Part shown: positions 7,474 through 15,032 of the stretch, one piece after another
Layout of the letters: each line of letters opens with the position of its first letter
Numbering within the stretch: the stretch's first letter is position 1
Assembly (NCBI RefSeq): GCF_938028185.1
Contig: NZ_CALJAH010000022.1
Coordinates: forward strand, 1-16,479
Source: an uncultured Cardiobacterium sp.
Lineage (GTDB): Bacteria > Pseudomonadota > Gammaproteobacteria > Cardiobacteriales > Cardiobacteriaceae
Direction: 5' to 3'
DNA length: 16,479 bases
Position numbers and translations under genes: made by a program
Notes under the pieces: generated by a model
Told to the model about the DNA's origin: nothing
What the model saw: only the letters and a program-made list of their open reading frames with translations
The model's database searches: none

Positions 7474-8963
7474 GCCAACCCCGCCAACGCCTGCGCTGCC
7501 GTCGCATTACCCTGCGCCGCTGCCTTTTCCAGCCAATAGCGCGCCTTCGCCTTGTCCTGCGGCACGCCGTTACCGTCGCGGTAACACACCCCCAGGCGGA
7601 TTTGCGCCGGGACAAAACCCTGCGCGGCGGATTTCTCATAAAACGCCAATGCTTGCACCCCATCGCGCGTACCGCATTCGCCCCGCTCGCACGCCAGGGC
7701 AAAATTAAATTGCCCTATCGCATCACCCTGCGCGGCAGCCCGCGCAAACCAAAAATCCGCCATCTCGTCGCTGCTCATCCCATTATCCATAAAGCCATGC
7801 GCTGACATTTGCCGCTGGAGACAGCCAAAAGCATTCTGCGCGGGCGGATAATCCATTTCCGCCAATTCCTGCAACATCCTGCGCGTCATCGAAGGCGGTT
7901 CCAGCGGACACGACGGTGCATAAGCCTTTTCCCTCCCATAATACATTTGCACAATATGCAAACGTGCCAGCCATTCCCGCTTGTCCCATACCTTGCCCAA
8001 CGCCAACTCTGTCTGAAAATGCGTTGCTGTCATGACCACGCCATCCACATACATTAATGCCAGCAAATACCAGGCATCTGCATCGCCGCCTTCCGCCAAT
8101 GCACGCATTTGCGCAAAAGCCGACAAACGGTCGCCCGCCTGATGCGCGACAAAAGCCTGCTGCCACGCCGGCAAATCCTTTTCCCTAACCAATGACGGAA
8201 ATACCGCATCCACCCGCGGCAACACGGGCGAAATCATGCCCAAATAATCCGGCTGCATATCTGCCAGACACAAACCATTGGCGAATAACCCTTCCGCAGC
8301 ATTATCCGTCGTCCGCTCCGGGGCAGATTCGGCAAAATCCCTGACATACAGCATAATGCCATTTTCCCGCAGCGCGAGGCGCTCAAGAGAATGCTGCACA
8401 TATAAAGATTGCCGCTCATATATCGGATCATTTTTCAGGGTCAATGCCTTTTTGTACCAATAACGCGCCAACCGGTTACTCTGCACTACTCCTTTGCCAA
8501 ACTCATAAAACATCCCCACATGGTGCATCGCATCCACTTCACCTTTGCCTGCCAATATCTTGTATAGCGCATAAGCCTTGCCATAATCATGCGGCGTGCC
8601 TATACCACGCAAAAATATATGTGCCAAATGAGATTGCGCATAACCGCTATCCTGCATGGCGGCCATTTCATACCAGTAAATGGCCATCGCATCATCACGC
8701 GGCACACCATAACCATGAGCATAAACAAATCCCATATCGCATTGTGCATCTGCCAATCCCTGTACTGCCGCCTTTTGATACCATTTTGCCGCTTCAATTG
8801 TACTCTGCTCGACACCGTCTCCATAATAATAAAGTTCGCCAAGACAGTGTTGTGCTTTTGCATCGCCATTTTCCGCCAATGGCAACAATAATGCGGCCAT
8901 CTTTTTATAATCGCCATTTTCTTGCGCCAGCTCGATTTGCTGCCAGCTACCTTCTTCACACAT
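7470..8963 (-). CDS. Large cytoplasmic Sel1-repeat protein
   Basis: The 497-residue protein has two blocks of Sel1-like repeats: about four near the N-terminus (residues ~32-180) and two at the C-terminus (~423-495, ending GVPQDKAKARYWLEKAAAQGNA), joined by a ~240-residue middle with only weak repeats (such as GDADAWYLLALMYVDG). No signal peptide or membrane segment is seen, so it should act in the cytoplasm, unlike the small Sel1 protein at 1249. The function is unknown; such solenoids usually bind other proteins. The ATG at 8963 is chosen because GGAGGG lies 8 nt upstream; a TTG one codon earlier is less likely. The first two thirds of the gene are much richer in A+T than the neighbours, hinting at separate ancestry. 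Its stop overlaps the rluE start by four bases. Confidence 0.88.
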   Translation of the reverse strand: MCEEGSWQQIELAQENGDYKKMAALLLPLAENGDAKAQHCLGELYYYGDGVEQSTIEAAKWYQKAAVQGLADAQCDMGFVYAHGYGVPRDDAMAIYWYEMAAMQDSGYAQSHLAHIFLRGIGTPHDYGKAYALYKILAGKGEVDAMHHVGMFYEFGKGVVQSNRLARYWYKKALTLKNDPIYERQSLYVQHSLERLALRENGIMLYVRDFAESAPERTTDNAAEGLFANGLCLADMQPDYLGMISPVLPRVDAVFPSLVREKDLPAWQQAFVAHQAGDRLSAFAQMRALAEGGDADAWYLLALMYVDGVVMTATHFQTELALGKVWDKREWLARLHIVQMYYGREKAYAPSCPLEPPSMTRRMLQELAEMDYPPAQNAFGCLQRQMSAHGFMDNGMSSDEMADFWFARAAAQGDAIGQFNFALACERGECGTRDGVQALAFYEKSAAQGFVPAQIRLGVCYRDGNGVPQDKAKARYWLEKAAAQGNATAAQALAGLA

Positions 8964-9058
8964 CAATCATTCCCTCCATTCTGTTTTTACCGTTATGCTT
9001 GCGCATGATGGCGGTTTTTATGCCACCACCGTTGCCCGCCCATATTGACGATCCGTTG

Positions 9059-9091
9059 ATACATACACGAAGGCGGGGGAGGAGTATGTAT
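9059..9091. promoter_or_regulatory. Perfect inverted repeat between divergent Sel1 and comEC genes
   Basis: ATACATAC (9059-9066) and GTATGTAT (9084-9091) form a perfect 8-bp dyad with a 17-nt spacer in the 186-nt gap between the divergent genes. It could be a protein-binding site acting on either gene. No convincing -35/-10 pair was found beside it, so the role is only a suggestion. An 11-nt match to the end of the Correia-like element starts within it, at 9089. Confidence 0.35.
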
Positions 9092-9149
9092 AGCCATCCC
9101 CGCCACTTCCCCTATCATAACCCGCCCCTGCCGACGGCCACCGTTTTCC

Positions 9150-11162
9150 ATGCCTTATCCCCTCACCCCGCTTGACCGCACCCTGCTCGCCGTCACCGCC
9201 GGTATCGCCTGCGCCTGGCAGTTCGCGCCGCCGTTGTGGCTGCTGCCGCTGGCGCTGCTTCTGCTCTGGCCGCGCATAAGCCGCTACCTTGCCATCGCCC
9301 TGCTCGCCGCCTTGTGGATGCACAGCCCGTGGCAGTTCACCGCGCCCGTCGCCGTGGACACGCGCTGCGCCGCCACCCTGCGCGTCGCCGATTTTCCCCT
9401 GCGCAATTACCCCGTCGGCAGCCGCTTTACTGCCACCATCATCGCCCCCGGCGATTGTCCGCTCGCCACAGGCGACCGCCTCACCGTCAGCGATTATCAG
9501 CCCGTCGCACATCCATTAGGCGAAACCCTGCGCGCCCGCCTGCACCTCAAACCGGGCAGCGCCAGCCCCGCCGACCAGCGACAACGGCTGCGCGGTTACG
9601 CCACCCTCGACAGCGCTGAAGCCGTTGCCAACGCACCCGTGCCGTGGACGCTGCGCCAGCGCCTCGCCCTCGCCGACCGCATCGACCGCATTTTTCCGCC
9701 CGACCAGCGCCCGTGGCTGCGCGCGCTGCTGCTCGGCGACCGCAGCGGTCTCAATGCCGACGCACAAAATCGCCTGCGCCGCAGCGGCACCTCGCACCTC
9801 ATCGCCATTTCCGGCCTGCACCTCGCCCTCATCGCCGGGCTGATTTACCTCGTGTTGCGCGTGCCGCTCGCCAGCCTGCCGCCGCGCTGGCGACACGGCA
9901 TCGCGCCGCGCACTCTTGCGCTGCATGGCACCCTCGTCGCCAGTCTGCTCTATGCCCTCCTCACCGGCGCCGCCGCCCCGGTGTTGCGCGCCTGGGTGAT
10001 GCTCGCCACCGTCGCCCTCTGCTGGCACGCGCCGGTGTTGGGCAGTGGTCGCGACGCGCTCAAACTCGCCGCCCTCGCGCTGCTGCTGCAAAACCCGTGG
10101 CAACTGGGCGCAGCGGGCGCGTGGCTCTCCTTTGCCGCCGTCGCCATCATCCTCTACAGCCTGCCGCTGTGGCGCAAACTGCGCCCGCTGAAACAATGGC
10201 TGCTGCTGCAAGTTCTCATCACCGCCATCCTCACCCCGCTCGGCTGGGCGCTCTTTGGCGGCATCAGCCTGATAGCGCCCGCCGCCAACCTCGTCCTCAT
10301 CCCGTGGCTGGCGCCAGTGCTGACCCTCGCCATCCTCGCGCTGCTGTTGCCCGTTTTCGCCACGCCTGCCAGTTGGCTGCTTGACCACTACCTGCGCGCG
10401 CTGACACAACTCGCCCGCCCTGCCCTCGCCTACCTCGAACCGCCGTGGCAGCCAACTACCGCCACCGCGCTGCTCTTTACCGCCGCCTGCCTGCTGATAC
10501 TGACGCGACGGCGCACACCGCTGCGGTTTGAAAATATGAATGAATTTTCCATGAACGACGCCCGTTGGAAGACCGGAACCGCTCGCGATTGCACACTTCG
10601 CCCTGCGAACGCCCATCGAACTGCCCCCTCCCCCGTGGGGGAGGGTTGGGGTGGGGGCAGCAAACAATCCGCATCAGCGACGGCCTATAAACAGCCTCCA
10701 GTCCGCAAACCGTCAATGCTATTGCGGCAACCCGCCCTGTGGTTCGCCCTCACCCTCGCCAGCGCCCTCATCACCACCTTTGCCCCGGCGGGCGACTACC
10801 ACGCGCCGAACGGCAGCGCCATCCTGCGCGCGGACGGCAAAACCGTCATCGTCAATACCGGACTGCGCCACCGCAACCTGGGGCGCGACGATGCCGCGCG
10901 CTACCTGCTGCCCGAACTGCGCCGCCACTACCAGCGGCCGGACGCCATCATCCTCACCGGAAAAAGCCTGCGCGATACCAGCGCGTTGAAGACGCTGCTG
11001 GATGCCTGGCCGGAGACGCCGGTGTACAGCACCGTCATCAATACCGCCCTGCCCTACCCCGTCATTTATTGCCCGGCGCACAATCCCGCCGGGATTACCT
11101 TTATCAAGACGGATGAGGGCTGCACCGCCCGCTTTGGTGACACCCCGCTCACCGCTCCGTAA
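9150..11162 (+). CDS. comEC: ComEC/Rec2 DNA-uptake channel protein, with altered C-terminus
   Basis: ComEC forms the inner-membrane channel through which one DNA strand enters during natural transformation. The 670-residue protein has N-terminal membrane helices (~12-60), a small soluble region (~66-165, OB-fold-like) and the Competence domain with its hallmark GTSHLIAISGLHLAL at 213-227, followed by many membrane helices to about 452. Residues ~459-519 are encoded by an inserted dispersed repeat and look like low-complexity sequence. The last ~120 residues correspond to the metallo-beta-lactamase-like domain, but the usual SHxDxDH site reads ILTGKSLRD (601-609), so metal binding is probably lost. 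No clear Shine-Dalgarno precedes the ATG at 9150. Whether the protein still works is uncertain. It is transcribed alone, away from the Sel1 gene. Confidence 0.9.
   Translation: MPYPLTPLDRTLLAVTAGIACAWQFAPPLWLLPLALLLLWPRISRYLAIALLAALWMHSPWQFTAPVAVDTRCAATLRVADFPLRNYPVGSRFTATIIAPGDCPLATGDRLTVSDYQPVAHPLGETLRARLHLKPGSASPADQRQRLRGYATLDSAEAVANAPVPWTLRQRLALADRIDRIFPPDQRPWLRALLLGDRSGLNADAQNRLRRSGTSHLIAISGLHLALIAGLIYLVLRVPLASLPPRWRHGIAPRTLALHGTLVASLLYALLTGAAAPVLRAWVMLATVALCWHAPVLGSGRDALKLAALALLLQNPWQLGAAGAWLSFAAVAIILYSLPLWRKLRPLKQWLLLQVLITAILTPLGWALFGGISLIAPAANLVLIPWLAPVLTLAILALLLPVFATPASWLLDHYLRALTQLARPALAYLEPPWQPTTATALLFTAACLLILTRRRTPLRFENMNEFSMNDARWKTGTARDCTLRPANAHRTAPSPVGEGWGGGSKQSASATAYKQPPVRKPSMLLRQPALWFALTLASALITTFAPAGDYHAPNGSAILRADGKTVIVNTGLRHRNLGRDDAARYLLPELRRHYQRPDAIILTGKSLRDTSALKTLLDAWPETPVYSTVINTALPYPVIYCPAHNPAGITFIKTDEGCTARFGDTPLTAP
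10524..10701. repeat. Dispersed hairpin repeat inserted in frame in comEC
   Basis: The bases from about 10590 to 10697, read in reverse, align with the element at 15789-15921: the end AGGCTGTTTATA, then TCGCTGATGCGGATTGTTTGCTGCC (compare TCGCTGACGCGGATGGTTTG), then the hairpin CCCTCCCCC/GGGGGAGGG (10626-10634/10637-10645). The copy carries five extra bases beside the hairpin. The far boundary is uncertain; a poor match to the end repeat (CTGCGGTTTGAAAA) at about 10521-10534 marks the likely limit. The host frame stays open throughout. Confidence 0.75.
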
Positions 11163-11235
11163 GCGCCTGTTCAAAATGCTGCTCATCCGCACGAATTTGA
11201 ATGGTTGCGCCCGGATTGTTCTCTCCCTTGCACAG

Positions 11236-11389
11236 TATAGCCATCCACCGAAAGTTTCAGACAAGGCGCGTCGCCGAAGACAGTACGCAGTTGTACGGCG
11301 CGGGTTTCCCTAAAAAATGGCTCCGCCATTTTTTAGGGTGCCCAGTCAGGCGACGCAACACCGTATGAGGCTTTCGGTGGATGGCTATA
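11236..11389. mobile_element. Correia-like (CREE/NEMIS-type) miniature element
   Basis: The element is 154 bp with perfect 19-bp ends, TATAGCCATCCACCGAAAG (11236-11254) and its reverse complement (11371-11389). Inside are a second matching pair, GCGTCGCC/GGCGACGC (11268-11275/11349-11356), and a central 14-bp perfect hairpin (11308-11338). Inner landmarks follow the Neisseria Correia element as I remember it: ACAAGGCG (11261), GACAGTAC (11279), GTACGG (11293) and AGGCGACGCAACACCGTA (11348-11365), the last matching at about 16 of 18 positions. Length also fits the full-length Neisseria class. The outer repeat beyond TATAG differs. It has no coding capacity and would need a transposase elsewhere. 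It sits between the convergent comEC and phosphoribosyltransferase genes. Confidence 0.75.
11308..11338. terminator. Central hairpin, likely bidirectional terminator
   Basis: CCCTAAAAAATGGC (11308-11321), the loop TCC and GCCATTTTTTAGGG (11325-11338) form a perfect 14-bp stem. Because the arms contain runs of six A and six T, the structure could end transcripts from comEC on one side and from the lpxB unit on the other. It forms the core of the Correia-like element. Confidence 0.55.
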
Positions 11390-11433
11390 TCTGCCATAGG
11401 GTGTGCCTCGGCGCATCAGCCGGGCGATATGGC

Positions 11434-12459
11434 TCACGCCTTGATGACCCGCACCCGCGCCCGTTTTTCGTGCGCGGCGTAGCTGATGTTGGCTTTTTCG
11501 CCCACGGCAGGGACGCGGGCAAGCGCGCTTTTTTCATGGATTTGGTAGTAGCGGCTGCCGTCGGCGACGTGCTGCACGATGATGTCGCTATCGGCGAAGA
11601 CCACGCGGCCGCGGCAGGGGGCGGCGGGTTTTCCGCTTTTGAGGACGGCGTCCGGGTTTTCTTGCCGCAGCAGGGTCAGGATGTGGCGGTATTTTTCTGT
11701 TTCTGTATCTCCGCCAGCGCCCACGCCGACGCCTGCTGCAAGTCTTGCCTGAGCGATGCGATTTCGGATGGTGTCAAGATCAGCGGCGGCGCAGAGGTGG
11801 GCGGCTTCGGATTGGGTGAGTCGGTCGAGCTCATAGTGAAATTCCTGTTTCCAGTAGGTATTGAGGGCGTCGCCGTGTTTGGCGTGCAGCGCGGCGAGGG
11901 TTTGCGGGGTGGGCGCGAGTGGCAGCGAGTAGTGCTTGGCGCTCATGACGACGACGCCGAGGACGCGCCCGCCACGGTTTTCGATGTGGCCGCGCAAGGC
12001 GGCGAGGGTGCCGCCCTGGGTCAGGGTGTCATCAACGAGGATATAGCAGCAGCCGGTCTGGACGGCACCATCGAAAGCGGGCGGAAAGGCGAGGCGGTGA
12101 TTGGCGTTGCTGCCGGTGCGGTGGGCGCGGCTGCTTTGCACGATGCCGGTTTCGACCGGGTTGCCGCCGAGGCCGTCGGCGAGGAGGTGCGCCAGCATCA
12201 GCGGGATTTTGTTGCGCCCGCCCTGTTCTTCGGCGTGTACCGGGACGATGCGGGTATCGGGCGTGGGGCGGAAGCAGGCGGCAACGGCGGCGATGGTTTC
12301 CGGCTTGAGCAGGCGTTGTACGAGGCGAAAGGCGGCGGGCGCTTCGCCTGCTTTGGCGGCGGGGTAGTCGGGCAGGGCGGCGAGGCTGTCGATGTAGCCG
12401 TTGCGGATGGCGGGCGGGAAGCTGCCCCACGGGGCGCGTTCGGAGCGGTAAGGCAGCAT
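11434..12459 (-). CDS. Phosphoribosyltransferase-like protein with C-terminal extra domain
   Basis: The 341-residue protein carries a PRPP-binding motif, YILVDDTLTQGGT at 139-151 (two Asp, then TQGGT), typical of type I phosphoribosyltransferases, preceded by a hydrophobic beta-strand. The substrate is unknown. After a middle region of about 100 residues, the last ~55 (GRVVFADSDIIVQH... to VGEKANISYAAHEKRARVRVI) form a compact beta-rich unit that recalls the KfrB-type domain of plasmid proteins; I hold this second match only weakly. No signal peptide is present, so it is cytoplasmic. The ATG at 12459 follows the rnhB stop by 2 nt (TGA-CC-ATG), making it the last gene of the lpxB unit. The Correia-like element lies 45 nt beyond its end. 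Confidence 0.7.
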   Translation of the reverse strand: MLPYRSERAPWGSFPPAIRNGYIDSLAALPDYPAAKAGEAPAAFRLVQRLLKPETIAAVAACFRPTPDTRIVPVHAEEQGGRNKIPLMLAHLLADGLGGNPVETGIVQSSRAHRTGSNANHRLAFPPAFDGAVQTGCCYILVDDTLTQGGTLAALRGHIENRGGRVLGVVVMSAKHYSLPLAPTPQTLAALHAKHGDALNTYWKQEFHYELDRLTQSEAAHLCAAADLDTIRNRIAQARLAAGVGVGAGGDTETEKYRHILTLLRQENPDAVLKSGKPAAPCRGRVVFADSDIIVQHVADGSRYYQIHEKSALARVPAVGEKANISYAAHEKRARVRVIKA

Positions 12460-12461
12460 GG

Positions 12462-13034
12462 TCAGAGCAGGTCGGGTTGGGTAATGACCGCCCGCACCGG
12501 CGCGTAACTGCGGCGGTGTTCCGGTGTCGCGCCGAGGCGGGCGAGGGCGGCAAGGTGCGCCTGGGTGCCGTAGCCCTTGTGTGCGGCGAAACCGTAGCCG
12601 GGATAGCGCGCCTCCAGCGCCAGCATTTCGCGGTCGCGCGTGACCTTGGCGACGATAGATGCGGCGGCGATGCAGGCCTCGCTGGCATCTCCACCGACGA
12701 TGGCGCGGGCGGGAATAGCAAGCGTCGGCGTGAATTTGCCGTCTATCAGCACCTGCGATGGTGGCGGATTGAGCGCAGCGAGGGCGCGCTGCATGGCGAG
12801 CAGCGTCGCGTGGTGAATATTGAGCATGTCGATTTCGGCAGGTGTTGCCGCCGCCGCGCTCCAGGCGACAGCTTGCGCGGTGATGGCGGTGTAGAGTGCT
12901 TCGCGTTGGCGCGCGCTCAGTTTTTTGCTGTCGGTCAGGCCGGGCAGGTCGTAGTGCGCGGGCAGGATGACGGCAGCGGCGATAACGTTGCCGACCAGCG
13001 CGCCGCGTCCGGCTTCGTCCACCCCGGCAATCAC
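12462..13034 (-). CDS. rnhB: Ribonuclease HII
   Basis: RNase HII cleaves RNA in RNA/DNA hybrids and starts removal of single ribonucleotides from DNA. The 190-residue protein opens directly with the active site IAGVDEAGRG (Asp6, Glu7), then LIDGK (Asp98) and GGDASEACIAAASIVAKVTRD (Asp116), so all four catalytic acids are in place; TDSKKLS (34-40) is another family signature. The start is GTG at 13034, whose bases overlap the TGA of the upstream CPBP gene (GTGA); no earlier start fits because the frame upstream lacks a start codon in a sensible place. The N-terminus is about 10 residues shorter than E. coli RnhB. It lies in the lpxB unit as in many gammaproteobacteria, but with a protease gene in between. 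Confidence 0.96.
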   Translation of the reverse strand: MIAGVDEAGRGALVGNVIAAAVILPAHYDLPGLTDSKKLSARQREALYTAITAQAVAWSAAAATPAEIDMLNIHHATLLAMQRALAALNPPPSQVLIDGKFTPTLAIPARAIVGGDASEACIAAASIVAKVTRDREMLALEARYPGYGFAAHKGYGTQAHLAALARLGATPEHRRSYAPVRAVITQPDLL

Positions 13035-13828
13035 ACGGACGCTCCGGGGTGGCTGGTCATGGCGCGCCAGTTGGCGGCGAGGATGAGCAGCGCCGCGGCG
13101 ATGATGATGCCGTAGGAGATGGCGCCGTCGCCCAGTTCGTAGGCGGCGCGACCGCCGGGATAGGCGGTGCGCGCGGTGTTGGCGATGGTGTGGCAGAGGA
13201 TGAGAATGGCAACGGCGCGCCCGGCGCGGTTGTACAGCCAGACGTAAATGACGCGCACGGCGACGGTGCCCGCCAGCCCCCAGAGGATAAGCGCGGGCGA
13301 CTGGCCGATTTGGATCATCGAGCGCAGATGCCACAGCGCCCACGGGATGCCGATGATGAGCGCGGTGGCGAGTGGGTTGTAGCGCTGTTGCAAGGCATCG
13401 GTGGCGTAGGCGGTGTAACCGAGTTCTTCGACGATGGCGGCGAAGTAGAAGACGGCGACGGCCAGCAGCAGCGCGGGCGCAGGCGCGGCGGGCAGCGGTA
13501 CCGGCAACCCGACGGCGCGCATCGCCAGCCAGGTGAGCAGGTAGAGTGCCGGAAAGAGGAGGATGGCGAAGGCGAGCCAGCGCCGCGCGTTGATGCGGCG
13601 GTAGTCGTGGGCGCGCGCCAGCAGTTGTCGCGCCGCTGCGCCGCCGCCTTCGCGGTAACGCAGGATGAGGGCGGCGATAGTCGGGGTGAATGCCGCGCCG
13701 ATGTCGGTCAGCGGCAGATTGTCGGGCAGGCCGCCGCGCGGAATGTATCCGGCGATAAGCCAGAACGGCGCACTCATCAGGTACACCAGCAGGAAGTATT
13801 GCCAGGGGTGGGCGGGTTTGGGGGTCAT
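13031..13828 (-). CDS. CPBP-family (CAAX-like) intramembrane protease homologue
   Basis: The 265-residue protein has about seven hydrophobic segments and the three CPBP motifs: AIVEELGYT at 131-139, WALWH at 163-167 and HTIAN at 213-217. These supply Glu134/Glu135, His167 and His213/Asn217, the likely metal-binding and catalytic residues. The first motif normally reads EExxxR; here the Arg place is Thr139, so activity may be altered. Bacterial members are linked with bacteriocin immunity or membrane-protein processing, but no bacteriocin gene is nearby. I choose the ATG at 13828, with GGAG 8 nt upstream, over an ORF extension to 13894 that would overlap lpxB. It begins 43 nt after lpxB and overlaps rnhB by 4 nt. 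Confidence 0.87.
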   Translation of the reverse strand: MTPKPAHPWQYFLLVYLMSAPFWLIAGYIPRGGLPDNLPLTDIGAAFTPTIAALILRYREGGGAAARQLLARAHDYRRINARRWLAFAILLFPALYLLTWLAMRAVGLPVPLPAAPAPALLLAVAVFYFAAIVEELGYTAYATDALQQRYNPLATALIIGIPWALWHLRSMIQIGQSPALILWGLAGTVAVRVIYVWLYNRAGRAVAILILCHTIANTARTAYPGGRAAYELGDGAISYGIIIAAALLILAANWRAMTSHPGASV

Positions 13829-13871
13829 GGGCGATCTCCGTGGTTGGGGTGGATGGGTAGTGTGTCGTCGG

Positions 13872-15032
13872 TTACGGCGTAGTCCGCACCTCATTCAGGC
13901 AGAACTGCGCGATGATGGCTTCTGCCGCGCGCGCCGAGACGTTGGCGGGTAACTGCGCGGCGACTTGGGCAAGCGCTGTGCGTTGTGCGTCAGCGGCGGG
14001 GGCATTCGTGAGCAGCGGTGCCAGTTCGGCGGCGAGCCGCGCCGGGTTGCAGTCTTCCTGGATGCACTCCGGCACGATGTCCGCGCCCGCGAGCAGGTTC
14101 GGCAGGGAGAAGCGGTTGATTTTCAAAAGACGCAGCGCGCGCGCGATGGCGGCGCTCAGCGGGTGGACGCGGTAGGCGACCACCATTGGCCGCGCCAGCA
14201 GCGCCGCTTCCAGGGTGATGGTGCCGCTGGCTAGCAGCAGCGCGTCGCTGGCGCTCATCAGCGCGGCACTGTCGGCGTCAAGCTGGTGCACATCGGGCAG
14301 GCGGGCGAGCAGCGCGGCGCTTTCGTCATCCGGCGGGTGGCGCAGCGAGAGCACGGCGTGCAGCGCGGGGTTGTCTGCTTTCAGACGCTGGTAGGTGTGG
14401 AGGAAATCAGGCAACAGCCGCCGGATTTCACCCCGGCGCGAGCCGGGAAAGAGGCCGAGGATGGTCGCATCGGCGGGGAGATTCAGCGCGGCACGGGCAT
14501 CGGCAGCATCAACGGGTTGCAGGCGGTCGCGCAGCGGGTGGCCGACGCAGACGGCGGGCACGCCGTGTTTGTCGTACACCGCGGTTTCAAAGGGAAAGAG
14601 GCAGAGCATGAGGTCGATGCAGCGGCGGATTTTGTGGATGCGCTTTTCCTTCCACGCCCACAGCGACGGGCTGACGTAATGCACGGTTTTGACGCCGCGC
14701 GCGTGCAGCGCCTTGGCGATGCGCAGGTTGAAATCGGGCGCGTCGATGCCGATGAACACATCCGGCGGGTCGTCCGCCCAATGGGCAAGCAGCGATTTCT
14801 GCGCGGCGAGGATGTCCGGCAGGTGGCGCAAGACTTCCACCAGCCCCATCACCGCGAGGCGGTTCATGTCAATCAGCGAATCAAGTCCCGCCGCCTGCAT
14901 CGCCGCGCCACCGACGCCGCTGAAGCGCGCATTGGGCAGGCGTTCGCGCAGGGCGGCAAGGAGTGGCGCGCCGAGCAGGTCGCCGGAGGTTTCGCCCGCG
15001 AGCAGGGCGATGTGCAGGGGTTTGGTCGTCAT
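13872..15032 (-). CDS. lpxB: Lipid-A-disaccharide synthase
   Basis: LpxB couples UDP-2,3-diacylglucosamine to lipid X, giving the lipid A disaccharide at the cytoplasmic face of the inner membrane. The 386-residue protein (E. coli: 382) has the opening LLAGETSGDLLG, the GIDAPDFN segment with Asp97 (E. coli Asp98), HYVSPSLWAWKEKR at 118-131, FPGSRRGEIRRLLP at 195-208 and ASGTITLEAAL at 268-278. The ATG at 15032 gives a normal N-terminus; an in-frame extension to 15110 would add 26 residues of unlikely sequence. A shared leader, AACCCGGACAACC, precedes this ATG and that of the small Sel1 gene. lpxA and fabZ, often upstream, are absent: the upstream neighbour diverges. Confidence 0.97.
   Translation of the reverse strand: MTTKPLHIALLAGETSGDLLGAPLLAALRERLPNARFSGVGGAAMQAAGLDSLIDMNRLAVMGLVEVLRHLPDILAAQKSLLAHWADDPPDVFIGIDAPDFNLRIAKALHARGVKTVHYVSPSLWAWKEKRIHKIRRCIDLMLCLFPFETAVYDKHGVPAVCVGHPLRDRLQPVDAADARAALNLPADATILGLFPGSRRGEIRRLLPDFLHTYQRLKADNPALHAVLSLRHPPDDESAALLARLPDVHQLDADSAALMSASDALLLASGTITLEAALLARPMVVAYRVHPLSAAIARALRLLKINRFSLPNLLAGADIVPECIQEDCNPARLAAELAPLLTNAPAADAQRTALAQVAAQLPANVSARAAEAIIAQFCLNEVRTTP

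Noticed and set aside
9150..11162. comEC as a pseudogene
   Set aside because: The frame is open from start to stop and all channel-domain motifs are present; I call it an altered gene, not a broken one.
11317..12507. 396-codon plus-strand frame
   Set aside because: It starts inside the Correia-like element and runs opposite the phosphoribosyltransferase gene, whose PRPP motif supports the other strand.
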